DNA of 64,000 nt from an uncultured Ruminococcus sp. (GTDB taxonomy: Bacteria; Bacillota; Clostridia; UBA1212): the NCBI GenBank assembly GCA_902792515.1, contig CADAZX010000027.1, forward strand, positions 1 to 64,000, written 5' to 3'. Position numbers and translations under genes: made by a program. The notes under the pieces were generated by a model that did no database searches, was not told the DNA's origin, and saw only the letters and a program-made list of their open reading frames with translations. Below, in pieces: positions 42,498-51,690 of the stretch (position 1 is its first letter; every line of letters starts with the position of its first letter).

Positions 42498-43730
42498 GTG
42501 AGCGAAACATCGGGAAGCGGCCAGCAGCCGCGCTTAAAAGTCATCTCAAGAGAGGAACACGCCAGAAGGAAACGCGAAAAGCGTAAAAAGCGGATCGCGT
42601 TTGTCGTTGCGTGCGTCGCGATCGTCGCGATCGTGGTGCTGGTCACGGTTCTCGCGGTGAAGGGCATCAAGAAGATTTCGGAAAAGAAAAACCGCGCGCA
42701 CACCTATATGTGCACGGCGGTGCAGCTTGAGCAGGTGCCTGACGGAAGCGTCGTCGTGAACGCGGGCGAGCGCATTTTCGTCGTTGGCGAGGGCGACATT
42801 ATGTGCGCGAGCTCGGGCGGCGAGGTGCTCTGGCGCGAAAAGCTCGGGGAGGCCGATTACAGGGTCGTCGCCCTTAAGGACGGTCTCGCGGTTTACGCCG
42901 CGGGCGGGAACACGATCTGGCGGTACGCGGACAGCGGTCTCATCTGGAGACGTTCGACAGACGCGCCTATCAGCAATTTCGTTATCGGCGAGGATTCGGG
43001 CGTCGCAATCGTGTGCACGGAGCCCGACGACGCGAAGTCGATGATCGAGGTGTTCAAGACAAAGGACTCCAAAACGGCCACCGAGACCGTTCTGGAGAAA
43101 AAATACACGTCCAACTACGTGCTTGGCATGGCCGTTTCACCCAACGGCAAGAACATAGCCGTCGGCGAGATCGCCGAGATCGACAGCGCCGCCACGACGA
43201 AAATTTCCGTCATCGACGTGTCGACAGGAAGAAGTTTCTTCTCGCGCGTTTTCGAAAACGAGGTCTGCCCCTACGCGGCATTCGTCGGCGACGACAGGCT
43301 GGCGGTGGCTGGCGCGCGGAACATCTACGTTGTCGAAAATCTGAAAAAGAATTCGGCGCAATCGACGAGAATGAACACGCTCAGGACTATGGGCGACACG
43401 AGCGAGACGGTGCTCGCGATAGTTTCCGCAGATGGAAAACTCGTCACGGCGACAGGCAACGGCGAGGGGCGTTCGGAGGTTAGGATCTACGACCTCGCGG
43501 GTGGCTCTGAAAAGTCGTTCACGTCTGAACGCAACGTTAAAGCGCTGAGAAGCGCCGGAAGCGGATTCTTCGCGGTCATCACGCAGACCGATTTTCTCGT
43601 GTACAGCTACGACGGCAACCTTGCGGCGTCCTGCGAGGAAAAAATCGACGTGAACGCGGTCACCTCGAACGGGAAGGGCTGCTTCGCGCTGACCGGTAAC
43701 TACGGAGTCACGCTGCTGACGTTCGCCTGA
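42498..43730 (+). CDS. membrane-anchored beta-propeller-like protein (DUF5711 type)
   Basis: 410 aa, GTG start with AGAGGT upstream. A basic N-terminus (KRKKR, cytoplasmic) and one helix at about 35-58 precede a domain of repeating four-strand units: GERIFVVGEGDIMC, GLAVYAAGGNTIWRY, LGMAVSPNGKNIAVGE, DRLAVAGARNIYVVE, SAGSGFFAVITQTDFLVYS. They form an apparent seven-bladed WD40/PQQ-type propeller. I associate it with DUF5711 from memory. It precedes a cvpA-like gene, with the third repeat array between them. Function unknown; possibly an extracytoplasmic scaffold. Confidence 0.75.
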   Translation: MSETSGSGQQPRLKVISREEHARRKREKRKKRIAFVVACVAIVAIVVLVTVLAVKGIKKISEKKNRAHTYMCTAVQLEQVPDGSVVVNAGERIFVVGEGDIMCASSGGEVLWREKLGEADYRVVALKDGLAVYAAGGNTIWRYADSGLIWRRSTDAPISNFVIGEDSGVAIVCTEPDDAKSMIEVFKTKDSKTATETVLEKKYTSNYVLGMAVSPNGKNIAVGEIAEIDSAATTKISVIDVSTGRSFFSRVFENEVCPYAAFVGDDRLAVAGARNIYVVENLKKNSAQSTRMNTLRTMGDTSETVLAIVSADGKLVTATGNGEGRSEVRIYDLAGGSEKSFTSERNVKALRSAGSGFFAVITQTDFLVYSYDGNLAASCEEKIDVNAVTSNGKGCFALTGNYGVTLLTFA

Positions 43731-43758
43731 TTTTCCGACCGGGTCCGGTTTTTCCGGG

Positions 43759-44180
43759 GTTGTGGATTTTCCGGGACTGTTGCGGGTTTTCAGACAAGGT
43801 TGTGGATTTTCCGGGACTGTTGCGGGTTTTCCCGCACAGTTGTGGATTTTCCAAGCGTGCAGCGGGTTTTCCCGCAAGGCTGTGGATTTTCCAAGCGTGC
43901 GGAGGGTTTTCAGACAGAGTTGTGGATTTTCCGGGACGTGCGGAGGGTTTTCAGACAGAGTTGTGGATTTTCCGGGACGTGCGGCGGTTTTTCCCGCAAG
44001 GCTGTGGATTTTCCGGACCTGCGGAGGGTTTTCGCGCACAGTTGTGGATTTTCCAAGCGCGTGGAGGGTTTTCACGCAAAACTGTGGATTTTCCAAGCGT
44101 GCGGCGGGTTTTCACGCAAAGTTGTGGATTTTCCAAGCATGCGGAGGGCTTTCACGCAAAGTTGTGGATTTTCCGAACCG
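43759..44180 (+). repeat. 20/40-bp direct-repeat array upstream of the cvpA-like gene
   Basis: Eleven copies of TGTGGATTTTCC start at 43759, 43799, 43839, 43879, 43919, 43960, 44001, 44041, 44081, 44121 and 44161. Midway between them, at 20 bp, is a related GCGGGTTTTC unit, so the basic period is again 20 bp. Unlike the other arrays all units run in the same direction, so no hairpins form. Connecting bases are of a few types (GGGACT, AAGCGTGC, CAGACAGA). Confidence 0.92.
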
Positions 44181-44194
44181 GAGGATCCGCGTCG

Positions 44195-44214
44195 TTTCCG
44201 GGAAATATTTCCCG
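44195..44214. repeat. ATTTCCCGGAAAT-type palindrome after the array
   Basis: TTTCCGGGAAATATTTCCCG, a double palindrome between the array and the ribosome-binding site of the cvpA-like gene. Confidence 0.65.
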
Positions 44215-44254
44215 CCCGCGAAAGCGGAGTTGATCACAAAAAGGAGGAGACAAA

Positions 44255-44935
44255 ATGCCTACGATAGCGTCGGCCGTTTTTGACCTGATAATGGTGGGAA
44301 TAGTTGTTCTGGCAGTGTTCCTGGGCAAAAAAACAGGCCTTCTCAGGATGGCCTTTGTGCTTGGAATCGTTTTCATCGCGGTTTTTCTCGGGCGGCTTTT
44401 CCTCCCGCTGATCAGCGCGGGAATCGAGAAAACTCACGTCGGCGACAAGATAAAAACGTCTGTCAGCGACAGGATAATGGATTGGGTCGAGGACGACAAC
44501 ACGCTCAACTTCGACGGCGCGATGGAAAAACTCGGACTTCCCAAGAGCCTGAGAGAGAAGGCGGCGCAGTCGATCGAGGACGTCACAGAGGCGAAGGGCG
44601 CGGAGCTCGCGGAAAAGATCTCCGGGTTCGTCTCGAAGACAGCCGTCAAGGTGCTGACTTACGTGGTGCTTGTCATTCTTGTCATAATCGCGCTCGTGAT
44701 CATTTCGCTGATCACGAAGCTAATCGAAAAGATACCGGTTTTGGGTGACATAAACGCGACCGGCGGCGCGATAGTCGGCGCGGTGATCGGGCTTCTGGTA
44801 GTTTTCGTCGTGTGCCTGCTGTTCTTCGGCTGGGGCATCGGCAAAAGCGACGGCATAATTTCCGAGATCGCGCAGAAATCGTACCTGATCAAGGCGATCA
44901 ACTGGCTCGGCATTACCGGCAGAATCGCGAAGTAA
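44255..44935 (+). CDS. CvpA-family membrane protein
   Basis: 226 aa. IMVGIVVLAVFLGKKTGLLR at the N-terminus, with the Gly-Leu-X-Arg after the first helix, is the CvpA hallmark; four hydrophobic segments follow in two pairs, separated by an Asp/Glu/Lys-rich middle. CvpA relatives are linked to colicin V export and envelope integrity; the exact role here is not known. AGGAGG precedes the ATG. The next gene, a carboxypeptidase, is 80 bp away; a 15-bp duplication of the end of this gene (ATCGCGAAGAAACCT) follows its stop. Confidence 0.82.
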   Translation: MPTIASAVFDLIMVGIVVLAVFLGKKTGLLRMAFVLGIVFIAVFLGRLFLPLISAGIEKTHVGDKIKTSVSDRIMDWVEDDNTLNFDGAMEKLGLPKSLREKAAQSIEDVTEAKGAELAEKISGFVSKTAVKVLTYVVLVILVIIALVIISLITKLIEKIPVLGDINATGGAIVGAVIGLLVVFVVCLLFFGWGIGKSDGIISEIAQKSYLIKAINWLGITGRIAK

Positions 44936-45015
44936 CCTATCGCGAAGAAACCTATAAACTGAACGCGGGCGAAGCTTGCGGAGTTAATACAAAAGATGAC
45001 TTGGGAAAACGGAAA

Positions 45016-45984
45016 ATGAAGAGAATTGCGGCTTTGATGCTTCTGCTGGCGGTTTGCTTTTCGCTGGCAGCGTGTAAAAACAGAACACCGGTCTACGAGA
45101 GGAAGACGCCAGTATACCTTGAGACGCCGGAACCGAAAACGGACAGTCCGTGGGGCGACGGCAAAAATTCGACGCCCGTTCCCGCGGAGCAGGAAACGCC
45201 CACCCCGGGGCCGAGCTATACCTTTTCCGGATACGCTTTTTGCGTGATGAACGCCGCGACAGGCGAGATCGTGCTCGGCAAAAACGAAAACGACCGCAAC
45301 TACATCGCGAGCATCACGAAGCTTCTGACGTGCCTCACGGCGCTCGACTACCTGTCGCCGGAGGAAAACGTGAAGATCGAAACGGGCTGGCTCGACTTTT
45401 TGAAGAAGGACGAGTCGATCGAGTGCTACGGCTTTAAAGAGGGCTCCACGCAGAAGGTCGACGACCTGGTCTGCATGGCGCTTATCAGATCGTTCGGCGA
45501 CGCGGCGGTGGTACTCGGAAAGGCGGCGGAGGTCCGCGCGGGAAGGCCGTTCATCGACCTTATGAACGAAAAAGCGCTTCTTTTCGGCATGTATTCGAGC
45601 CATTTTGACAACGTTATCGGCCTCGATATCGGCAACAACTACACCGAGAACTACTCGACGGCAGCGGATGCCGCGATCCTGATGAAGGAGGCGCTCAAAA
45701 ATGAGACCGTGATGAGGGCGAGCGCCGGCAAGTCGATCAAACTCAGCAACGGGACGACGCTCTCCAACACGAGCAGCTACCTCGCGAACGGTTCGAATTC
45801 GGATCTGTACGAGATAATGGGCGGCAAGACCGGCTCTACGAAAGCGTCCGGCTCAAACCTCGCGCTCGCTGTCAGGAACACGTCGAACGGCGACATTTAC
45901 GTTGTCGTCTACCTCCACGCTCCGGGCGTGAACGTGCTCGCGAGCGAGCTCCACGAGATAATCGAGGGCGTTTGCAAAGAATAA
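45016..45984 (+). CDS. D-alanyl-D-alanine carboxypeptidase-like lipoprotein (S11)
   Basis: 322 aa from ATG 45016. Lipobox LAAC (Cys20), then a short Pro/Thr stalk. The serine peptidase core has SITKLL (nucleophile SxxK, near residue 97) and GGKTGSTKASG (KTG, near 270). The second motif, normally SxN, is replaced by RSFGDAA, so the Asn is missing. It trims pentapeptide stems of peptidoglycan by family inference. The missing Asn makes activity uncertain, although the SxxK and KTG boxes are intact. It precedes the LTA-synthase-like gene. Confidence 0.82.
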   Translation: MKRIAALMLLLAVCFSLAACKNRTPVYERKTPVYLETPEPKTDSPWGDGKNSTPVPAEQETPTPGPSYTFSGYAFCVMNAATGEIVLGKNENDRNYIASITKLLTCLTALDYLSPEENVKIETGWLDFLKKDESIECYGFKEGSTQKVDDLVCMALIRSFGDAAVVLGKAAEVRAGRPFIDLMNEKALLFGMYSSHFDNVIGLDIGNNYTENYSTAADAAILMKEALKNETVMRASAGKSIKLSNGTTLSNTSSYLANGSNSDLYEIMGGKTGSTKASGSNLALAVRNTSNGDIYVVVYLHAPGVNVLASELHEIIEGVCKE

Positions 45985-46023
45985 AACGGGGGCCGCCGTT
46001 TGCGCGTGTCTCAGGTGATCTGT

Positions 46024-46048
46024 ATTTCCCGGAAAATTTCCGGGAAAT
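46024..46048. repeat. double ATTTCCCGGAAAT palindrome before the LTA-synthase gene
   Basis: ATTTCCCGGAAA followed at once by ATTTCCGGGAAAT. Confidence 0.65.
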
Positions 46049-46091
46049 GCGTGTCTTAGAAGGAATATAAACAAAGCCCCGCCGGCGTGGC

Positions 46092-46160
46092 ACGTGTTTC
46101 AACAATACGTGTTTCAACGCCGTGTGCTTCAACGGCGCGTGTTTCAACGGCGCGGGTTTC
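46092..46160 (+). repeat. 15-bp tandem repeat at the LTA-synthase start
   Basis: GTGTTTCAACGGCGC and close variants repeat about 4.5 times up to the ATG at 46162. The frame continues through it, so it would encode RVST-like repeats if translation begins at the GTG at 46087. Confidence 0.8.
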
Positions 46161-46161
46161 A

Positions 46162-48732
46162 ATGAAAGCGGAAAAAATGAAAAAACGTGAAAAAGAGAAG
46201 AAAATAAAGCCGACGAAAGAGGAGCGCGCCGCTTCGAGAAAAGCGGCGCTGGCACTTTTCGCCGCGGAGGTCAAAGAGGGAAGAGAGTTCCTGTACGGCA
46301 ACCGGTACGAGATGATCGCGTGGATCGGGTGCTGGTTCGGCATAGCGCTGGTGTCGCTTTTCTTTACAAAGTGGACGACGCAGGCGGACTCGTTCCCGTG
46401 GGTCGTTTTGAACGTCGGAACGCGCGCGCTGTCGCTGATCGCGGTGACTCTGTTCGGGACGCTGACGCCGTTCAGGAAGAGCGTTTTCGCGGCCGGCGCG
46501 ACAGGCTGGATGATCTGGATCCTGCTGCTGTCAAACGTGTCGTACGGCGTGGCGGCGATAGTGTTCCTGCTGGGCGGGGCGGTCACGTTCCGGATGGCGT
46601 GGATCGAGATCAAGAGCTTCCGCGCGGGCGGGAAAAGAGAGGTGCCGCAGCGTTTCCGCGAGTGGGTCGTGTTTTTCTACCTGATCCTCGCGCTCGCGTT
46701 CGTTGTGGAAATAATCCACTCGCTCAAGTTCAACAAGCCGTTCCTGAGCCTCCAGTCGACGTTTGTGATGCTGCTGACGAACCCGGACCGCTTCATGAAC
46801 AACGTGCTCGTGCTTCTTTTCACCGGCTCGTTCATAATGATCTGCCGCAGGAGAAAATGCGCGGCGCTGATCTTCGCGATCGTGTGGGTGACGCTCTCGT
46901 TCATCAGCCTGCTTAAGATCCACAACGTGTACGAACCGCTAATGGTGCTCGACGTTTTCGCGACGATGGACATGGCGGCCGTCGTCACAAAGTATTTCAA
47001 ATGGTTCTTCTTCGTGCTGCTCGCGGCCGTTCTGGCGGGACTCGCGTTCCTTATCGTGTGGCTCGTCAAAAAGGAGAAAAAGGTCCACGTGCGCGGCGAC
47101 GCCGTCGTAATCGCGGTATCGATCGCGGTTCTGTCGCTGCTCGCGTATATTTGCGCGTGCCTGATGCCCTACGCCAGGTTCGAAAACACGTTCGCGATCA
47201 CGAACTACTACAGGCAGGGGTTCGCGTCGAGCTTTGTCAGGACAACGCTGCGGTCGATTCCGAGCGCGCCGGACAACTACTCCGAGGAGAACTTTGACGG
47301 AATCAAAAACGAGGTCGAAAAGGAGTACGAACCCAAAACCCCGCTCGACGTGAAGAACGTCGTCGTGATACAGATGGAGGCGTTCTGGGATCCTTACGAA
47401 TTTTCGAAGAGGAACCCGGAGATCGAATTCGGGTTCGACCCCACGCCGTTCATGCATTCGCTTTTTAAAAACTACTCGACGGGCGCCGTGACCGTTCCCG
47501 TCTACGCTGGCCAGACGGTCAAAAGCGAGTTTGAGTTCCTCTCGGGCGTGTCGCTGAAGAACCTTCCGAACGGCTTCAACCCCTACGTCACGTCGCTCAC
47601 GTCGACCAAGATCGACAGCCTCGCGAGAACGTTCGCGGAAAAAGGCTACTCTACGACGGCGATCCACAACTACCAGGGAGAGTTTTTCTCGCGCCACCTG
47701 GTGTACGGAAACCTCGGCTTCGAGACGTTCGTGCCCATGGAGTGCATGCAGAACGTGAGGCGGCGCGGCAGCGACATATGGGCGTCGGACGACGTGCTGG
47801 CGGACCAGATCTCGAAGGCGCTAGACAGGAACCAGGGGCCGGATTTCGTGTTCACGGTTTCGGTGCAGCTCCACGGAAGCTACCCCGTTCTTGAGCCGTC
47901 CGCGTACCCGATGACGATAAAAGGGCTTGAGGGCGAGCGCGATAAAGAGGGCATGCTCCAGTACTACGTCGCGCAGCTCATCGAATTCGACAACGCTATC
48001 CGCGCCGTCGTGGAAATGCTCGAAAAGCGCGAAGAGCCTACCGTGCTGCTCCTTTACGCCGACCACCTCCCGCAGCTCGCGAACCGCATCTGCGCGCTCA
48101 CGAACGAGGATACGTTTAAGACGCGTTATTATATGTGGGACAACATCGGCCTCGAAAAGGCTGACGGCGACGTGAACCTCTGGCAGCTTTCAACGCGGCT
48201 GCTCAACAAGATCGGCATGGACGGCGGATTCATAAACAAATTCCACAACGTCTATTCGGGAAGGCAGAGCGAGGTCTATGCGGAGGCGGCGGAGATTGTC
48301 GGCCACAGGCTCGTTTTTGAGGAGACCGAAGCGTTTGAGAACGACAAGCCGCTCGCGATCGGCATCGACAGACCCGAAATACTGTCGGTCGCGCCCGGAA
48401 AGGAAGGCCATGGGGCGTTCAGGAACAGCTACACGCTGACAGGCGTCGGCATCACTGACGACACGGTCGTTACGGTCAACGGCAGGAGCTACAACCTAAA
48501 CAGGGAAGAGGGTCTCACGTACGCGTTTGAGACGGGTCTCAGCCAGATTAAGGAGGGCGACGTGCTCACGCTGAGGATCGTCGGCGAGCGGCTCGGCACG
48601 GTTTTCGTCGAGAGCCGCGAGTTTGTCTACAGGGCGCCGGGAACTGAGGGCACGGAAGACGTTGAAGCGGGAAACAGTGAACCGGGGGCGACGGCGGAGC
48701 CTCAGGAGCCTGCCGGCGAAAATGAAGGCTGA
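46162..48732 (+). CDS. LTA synthase family sulfatase-like membrane enzyme
   Basis: 856 aa from ATG 46162; an in-frame GTG at 46087 would add repeats, and neither start has a clear ribosome-binding site. A very basic N-terminus, five membrane helices (about 40-300) and the sulfatase-fold domain: VVVIQMEAFWDPYEF near 405, the catalytic Thr in AGQTVKSEFEFLSG near 450, VQLHGSYP and LLYADHLPQL near 630. LTA synthases polymerise glycerol phosphate. Here a C-terminal beta-rich domain (about 740-840, IGIDRPEILSVAPG...) and Gly/Glu/Pro tail are added. Could be a phosphoethanolamine or glycerol-phosphate transferase. Confidence 0.87.
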   Translation: MKAEKMKKREKEKKIKPTKEERAASRKAALALFAAEVKEGREFLYGNRYEMIAWIGCWFGIALVSLFFTKWTTQADSFPWVVLNVGTRALSLIAVTLFGTLTPFRKSVFAAGATGWMIWILLLSNVSYGVAAIVFLLGGAVTFRMAWIEIKSFRAGGKREVPQRFREWVVFFYLILALAFVVEIIHSLKFNKPFLSLQSTFVMLLTNPDRFMNNVLVLLFTGSFIMICRRRKCAALIFAIVWVTLSFISLLKIHNVYEPLMVLDVFATMDMAAVVTKYFKWFFFVLLAAVLAGLAFLIVWLVKKEKKVHVRGDAVVIAVSIAVLSLLAYICACLMPYARFENTFAITNYYRQGFASSFVRTTLRSIPSAPDNYSEENFDGIKNEVEKEYEPKTPLDVKNVVVIQMEAFWDPYEFSKRNPEIEFGFDPTPFMHSLFKNYSTGAVTVPVYAGQTVKSEFEFLSGVSLKNLPNGFNPYVTSLTSTKIDSLARTFAEKGYSTTAIHNYQGEFFSRHLVYGNLGFETFVPMECMQNVRRRGSDIWASDDVLADQISKALDRNQGPDFVFTVSVQLHGSYPVLEPSAYPMTIKGLEGERDKEGMLQYYVAQLIEFDNAIRAVVEMLEKREEPTVLLLYADHLPQLANRICALTNEDTFKTRYYMWDNIGLEKADGDVNLWQLSTRLLNKIGMDGGFINKFHNVYSGRQSEVYAEAAEIVGHRLVFEETEAFENDKPLAIGIDRPEILSVAPGKEGHGAFRNSYTLTGVGITDDTVVTVNGRSYNLNREEGLTYAFETGLSQIKEGDVLTLRIVGERLGTVFVESREFVYRAPGTEGTEDVEAGNSEPGATAEPQEPAGENEG

Positions 48733-48748
48733 CAAAAATGCTTGATGA

Positions 48749-48781
48749 GCGGCCGGAGCGCCTGCGCTCCGGCCGCGTTTT
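48749..48781 (+). terminator. terminator hairpin between the LTA-synthase gene and the 48793 gene
   Basis: GCGGCCGGAGCG pairs with CGCTCCGGCCGC around CCTG, then GTTTT. It abuts the GGAGG of the next gene, so termination could limit that gene's expression. Confidence 0.7.
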
Positions 48782-48792
48782 GGAGGATGAGC

Positions 48793-51465
48793 ATGAACGG
48801 AATAAGCGAAAAAGACAATTTGATCGTTTTCGAAAACGCCCGCGCGACCGTTGCGATAGCGCGCGGCGACGCTTCAGTGGAACTGATTCTGGACAGGAAG
48901 ACCGGGCGGGACATCCGCGCCAAAGCCGGTGTTCCTTTTTTTGCGCCCGAAGCGCCCGGGAGATTGGCGGTTCCGGTCAGAGGCGTCTCCTTGGAGGGCG
49001 GCGGCCGGCTGCGCGTCGAGACGGACGCCGGCGCGTTTTTCGTGAAGGCTGAGGCGCTACCGGATTATTTTACCTTTGAACTCGAGGGCGGCCTTCCCGA
49101 AGGCTTTTTCGCGGTCACTCTCGCCAAAACAGAGTTCGTTTGCGACGCTACCGACAAGAGAAACACCGGCGCAATCGGGATCGCGATGACAGCCGGAATC
49201 GACCCTTTGTACTACCCGGACAGCAAGGCTGGAAAGACGGGCGGCCGCATTGTCCGCCACCTCGCCGCGGACGGGGAAAAGCTCGCGCTGGTCATTGCGC
49301 CGGTCTGCGAGCAACAGGAGATCATTAAAGAAATTTGCCTTAAAATAGACAAAAACCGCGGCATAATGTCACTTAAGGGCGGCGCGTGGGGCAGGGACGC
49401 GCGCGTCAATTTTACGAATTACACGATCCAGATGGAGTCGTCGCGCGCGTTCGTCGAAAGCGAAATTCCGTTTTTCAAAAAGCTCGGGGTAGAGCAGATC
49501 GACTTCCACAAGGGCCCCGGCACGTTCAGGCAGGGCGACTTTTGCTTCATGCGTTACAAAAACGCCGCGGAGTTCAGGGAGAACGTCACGACTCTCCTCG
49601 AGAGCCACGGAATGACCGCGGGGCTGCACACCTACGCCCACTACATCGATTACGACTGCGCGCCGGTCCTCTCAAACCCGGACTGCCAGCGCCAGCTCAA
49701 GGTCATGGAACGGTTCACGCTGGCCGCGGACGTCGACGAAAACGTCACGTTCCTGAGGACGGAGGAGCCTGTCGACGGCGTTTCCGGCGACTTCGGGTTC
49801 TTTGCAATCAACACGCCTTTTCTGCTGGTCGACAACGAGATAATTCAGTTTGAAAAGCGCGAGGGCGGATTCGCGGCGAAAACGCGCGGCGCGGCGGGGA
49901 CTGTTCCCGCGAAGCATTTGAAAGGAGCGGAGATCCGTCACCTTGAGGGTCTTTTCTTCGGCTTTACGCCTGTGTTCGGGTCCGACCTTTTTTACGAGAT
50001 CGCACGCAACACCGCGAAGACGTACAACGAAGGCGGGTTCCGGTCCATCTACCTCGACGCTCTCGACGGCATTGACAGGCAGTGCGACCCGGAAAACGAG
50101 GCGTGGTTCTACATGGCATCTTTCGTCCGCGAGATTCTCAAAAACTGCGCGGAGGACCCTGTTCTCGAAATGTCGACGTTCAAGCCATCAATGTGGGCGT
50201 CGAGGGGCCGCATCGGCGCCTGGGACACGCCTTACCGCGCGTACAAAGGGTTCAACCTCCGCCACACGCAGAGCAACGTCGGTTTTATCGACCGCTACGG
50301 CGCGCCGATCCTGGGCTGGTACGACTTTTACCCGATGACCGACAAGTACCCTGGCAACGAGCACACGAAGTACCACCACACGGACGCGATCGACCACATG
50401 GGCAGCCTGGCTGTCATGTACGACTTCGCGAACGTTTTCAACGGCACGTCCGAGGCGATGCTCGAAAGGTACGCGGGCCTCAGGCGGAACGTTGAGCTCT
50501 ACGGAAAATACGACAAGCTGCGGCGGGAACAGTACTTTCCCGAGGAGTACCGGCAGAGGCTTATTTCCGGGAAATACGAGTACGCGCTGGCTGAGGACGG
50601 CGACGGAAAATACGGCTTTGTCGAGAAAAACTACGGAAAAAGGCGTCTTTTCGACCTTTGCGACGCGTCCCGCAACACGGCGGAGTTCGCGAACCCTTTT
50701 AAAGAGCAGACTCCTTTTGTGAGGATCGAGGCGCTTCTCTCGGCCGACACTTCAGGCGACGGCGCGGCCTCAGGCTCAGGCTCGGCCTCAGCCTCCGTTG
50801 AGCTCCTGCCGCTGGACTTTGACGTGCCGCTCACGGAGCAGCCGCTCTTAAGGCGGTTCGAAAACGAGACCGACATTTCGGAAAAGCTCGCGAAAACGGT
50901 CCGCGTCCGCGGAAACGGCGTCCCCGGCGGAAAGATCGCGATCAAGCTGAGGTGCGCGACCAACAGCGAAAAGGGCTTCGGCGAGTACATCATCGACACA
51001 GATTTCGAGGGCGAACGCGAGTTTATATTTGTGGAGTCGGACAACGGCGAGCGCGACGACCACGGCTTCGAGCAGAACGAGGGCCTTTACGCGATATACC
51101 GCTCGAGCCTCAACAACGACCGCCTGACAGAGATCTCTGTCGAGACCGAGGGCGATATGACAGGCGTAAGGATGTCTTCCGTGACGGCGTGCAGGCACGT
51201 TTACGAGGTGCTCAAGAACCCTTCGGTCTCGGTCGGGAACACCTCGGTAACGTTCGAGTGCGAGCTGATGTCGTCCGATTTTATCGAGTTCGACGGCAAA
51301 AACGCGACGGTCACGGACAGGTTCGGGAACAAAAAGGAGATCTGGTTCGAGTCGGATCTGAAGGTGCCGGCGGGAAGCTTCAAGGCGTCGCTCACCGCGA
51401 AACCCCTTAACGGCCGGACCGCGGCCGCCATCCTGACGCTCGGATTTACAGGCGAGCGCGTTTAA
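48793..51465 (+). CDS. large hypothetical, glycosidase-like protein
   Basis: 890 aa from ATG 48793 (GGAGG six bases upstream; ATG 48787 would be too close). No signal or membrane segment. An N-terminal beta-sandwich region (1-240) precedes a barrel-like part: GFRSIYLDALDGID near 428, then VLEMSTFKPSMWASRGRIG, HTQSNVGFIDRYGAPILGWYDF, reminiscent of TIM-barrel glycosidases with Asp and Glu at strand ends. The C-terminal part (about 680-890) has beta-sandwich patterns with two Ser/Gly/Ala stretches. I do not recognise the family. It has no nearby promoter and may depend on read-through of the upstream terminator. Confidence 0.65.
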   Translation: MNGISEKDNLIVFENARATVAIARGDASVELILDRKTGRDIRAKAGVPFFAPEAPGRLAVPVRGVSLEGGGRLRVETDAGAFFVKAEALPDYFTFELEGGLPEGFFAVTLAKTEFVCDATDKRNTGAIGIAMTAGIDPLYYPDSKAGKTGGRIVRHLAADGEKLALVIAPVCEQQEIIKEICLKIDKNRGIMSLKGGAWGRDARVNFTNYTIQMESSRAFVESEIPFFKKLGVEQIDFHKGPGTFRQGDFCFMRYKNAAEFRENVTTLLESHGMTAGLHTYAHYIDYDCAPVLSNPDCQRQLKVMERFTLAADVDENVTFLRTEEPVDGVSGDFGFFAINTPFLLVDNEIIQFEKREGGFAAKTRGAAGTVPAKHLKGAEIRHLEGLFFGFTPVFGSDLFYEIARNTAKTYNEGGFRSIYLDALDGIDRQCDPENEAWFYMASFVREILKNCAEDPVLEMSTFKPSMWASRGRIGAWDTPYRAYKGFNLRHTQSNVGFIDRYGAPILGWYDFYPMTDKYPGNEHTKYHHTDAIDHMGSLAVMYDFANVFNGTSEAMLERYAGLRRNVELYGKYDKLRREQYFPEEYRQRLISGKYEYALAEDGDGKYGFVEKNYGKRRLFDLCDASRNTAEFANPFKEQTPFVRIEALLSADTSGDGAASGSGSASASVELLPLDFDVPLTEQPLLRRFENETDISEKLAKTVRVRGNGVPGGKIAIKLRCATNSEKGFGEYIIDTDFEGEREFIFVESDNGERDDHGFEQNEGLYAIYRSSLNNDRLTEISVETEGDMTGVRMSSVTACRHVYEVLKNPSVSVGNTSVTFECELMSSDFIEFDGKNATVTDRFGNKKEIWFESDLKVPAGSFKASLTAKPLNGRTAAAILTLGFTGERV

Positions 51466-51516
51466 TCGTACAAGAATATTATAGGCCGAATAGGCTGAAG
51501 GGGGCTGAAGGTGGGC

Positions 51517-51564
51517 CGCGGGAACGCGCGAATTAAAGGCGTTCCCGCGAGCTCCTCTTTTTTT
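51517..51564 (+). terminator. terminator of the 48793 gene
   Basis: CGCGGGAACGC (51517-51527) pairs with GCGTTCCCGCG (51539-51549), followed by a seven-T run at 51558. Confidence 0.85.
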
Positions 51565-51661
51565 GCTCAAAAGGGCGGGTTTTTGCAAAATTTCCGGGCG
51601 TATTGAATGATGAAGAAAGCTGAAGAAAGGCTTAAAACGGATTAAAAGCCGAGCGCGGGTG

Positions 51662-51690
51662 TTGAAACGCGCGCGCGAACGTGTTATAAT
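51662..51690 (+). promoter_or_regulatory. sigma-A promoter of the vanW-like gene
   Basis: TTGAAA (51662-51667), 17 bp, TATAAT (51685-51690). Confidence 0.8.

Noticed and set aside
43760-44283. Frames of 155-173 codons reading CGFS- and VDFP-type repeats over the third array
   Set aside because: Same reason as above; the protein repeat follows from the DNA repeat.
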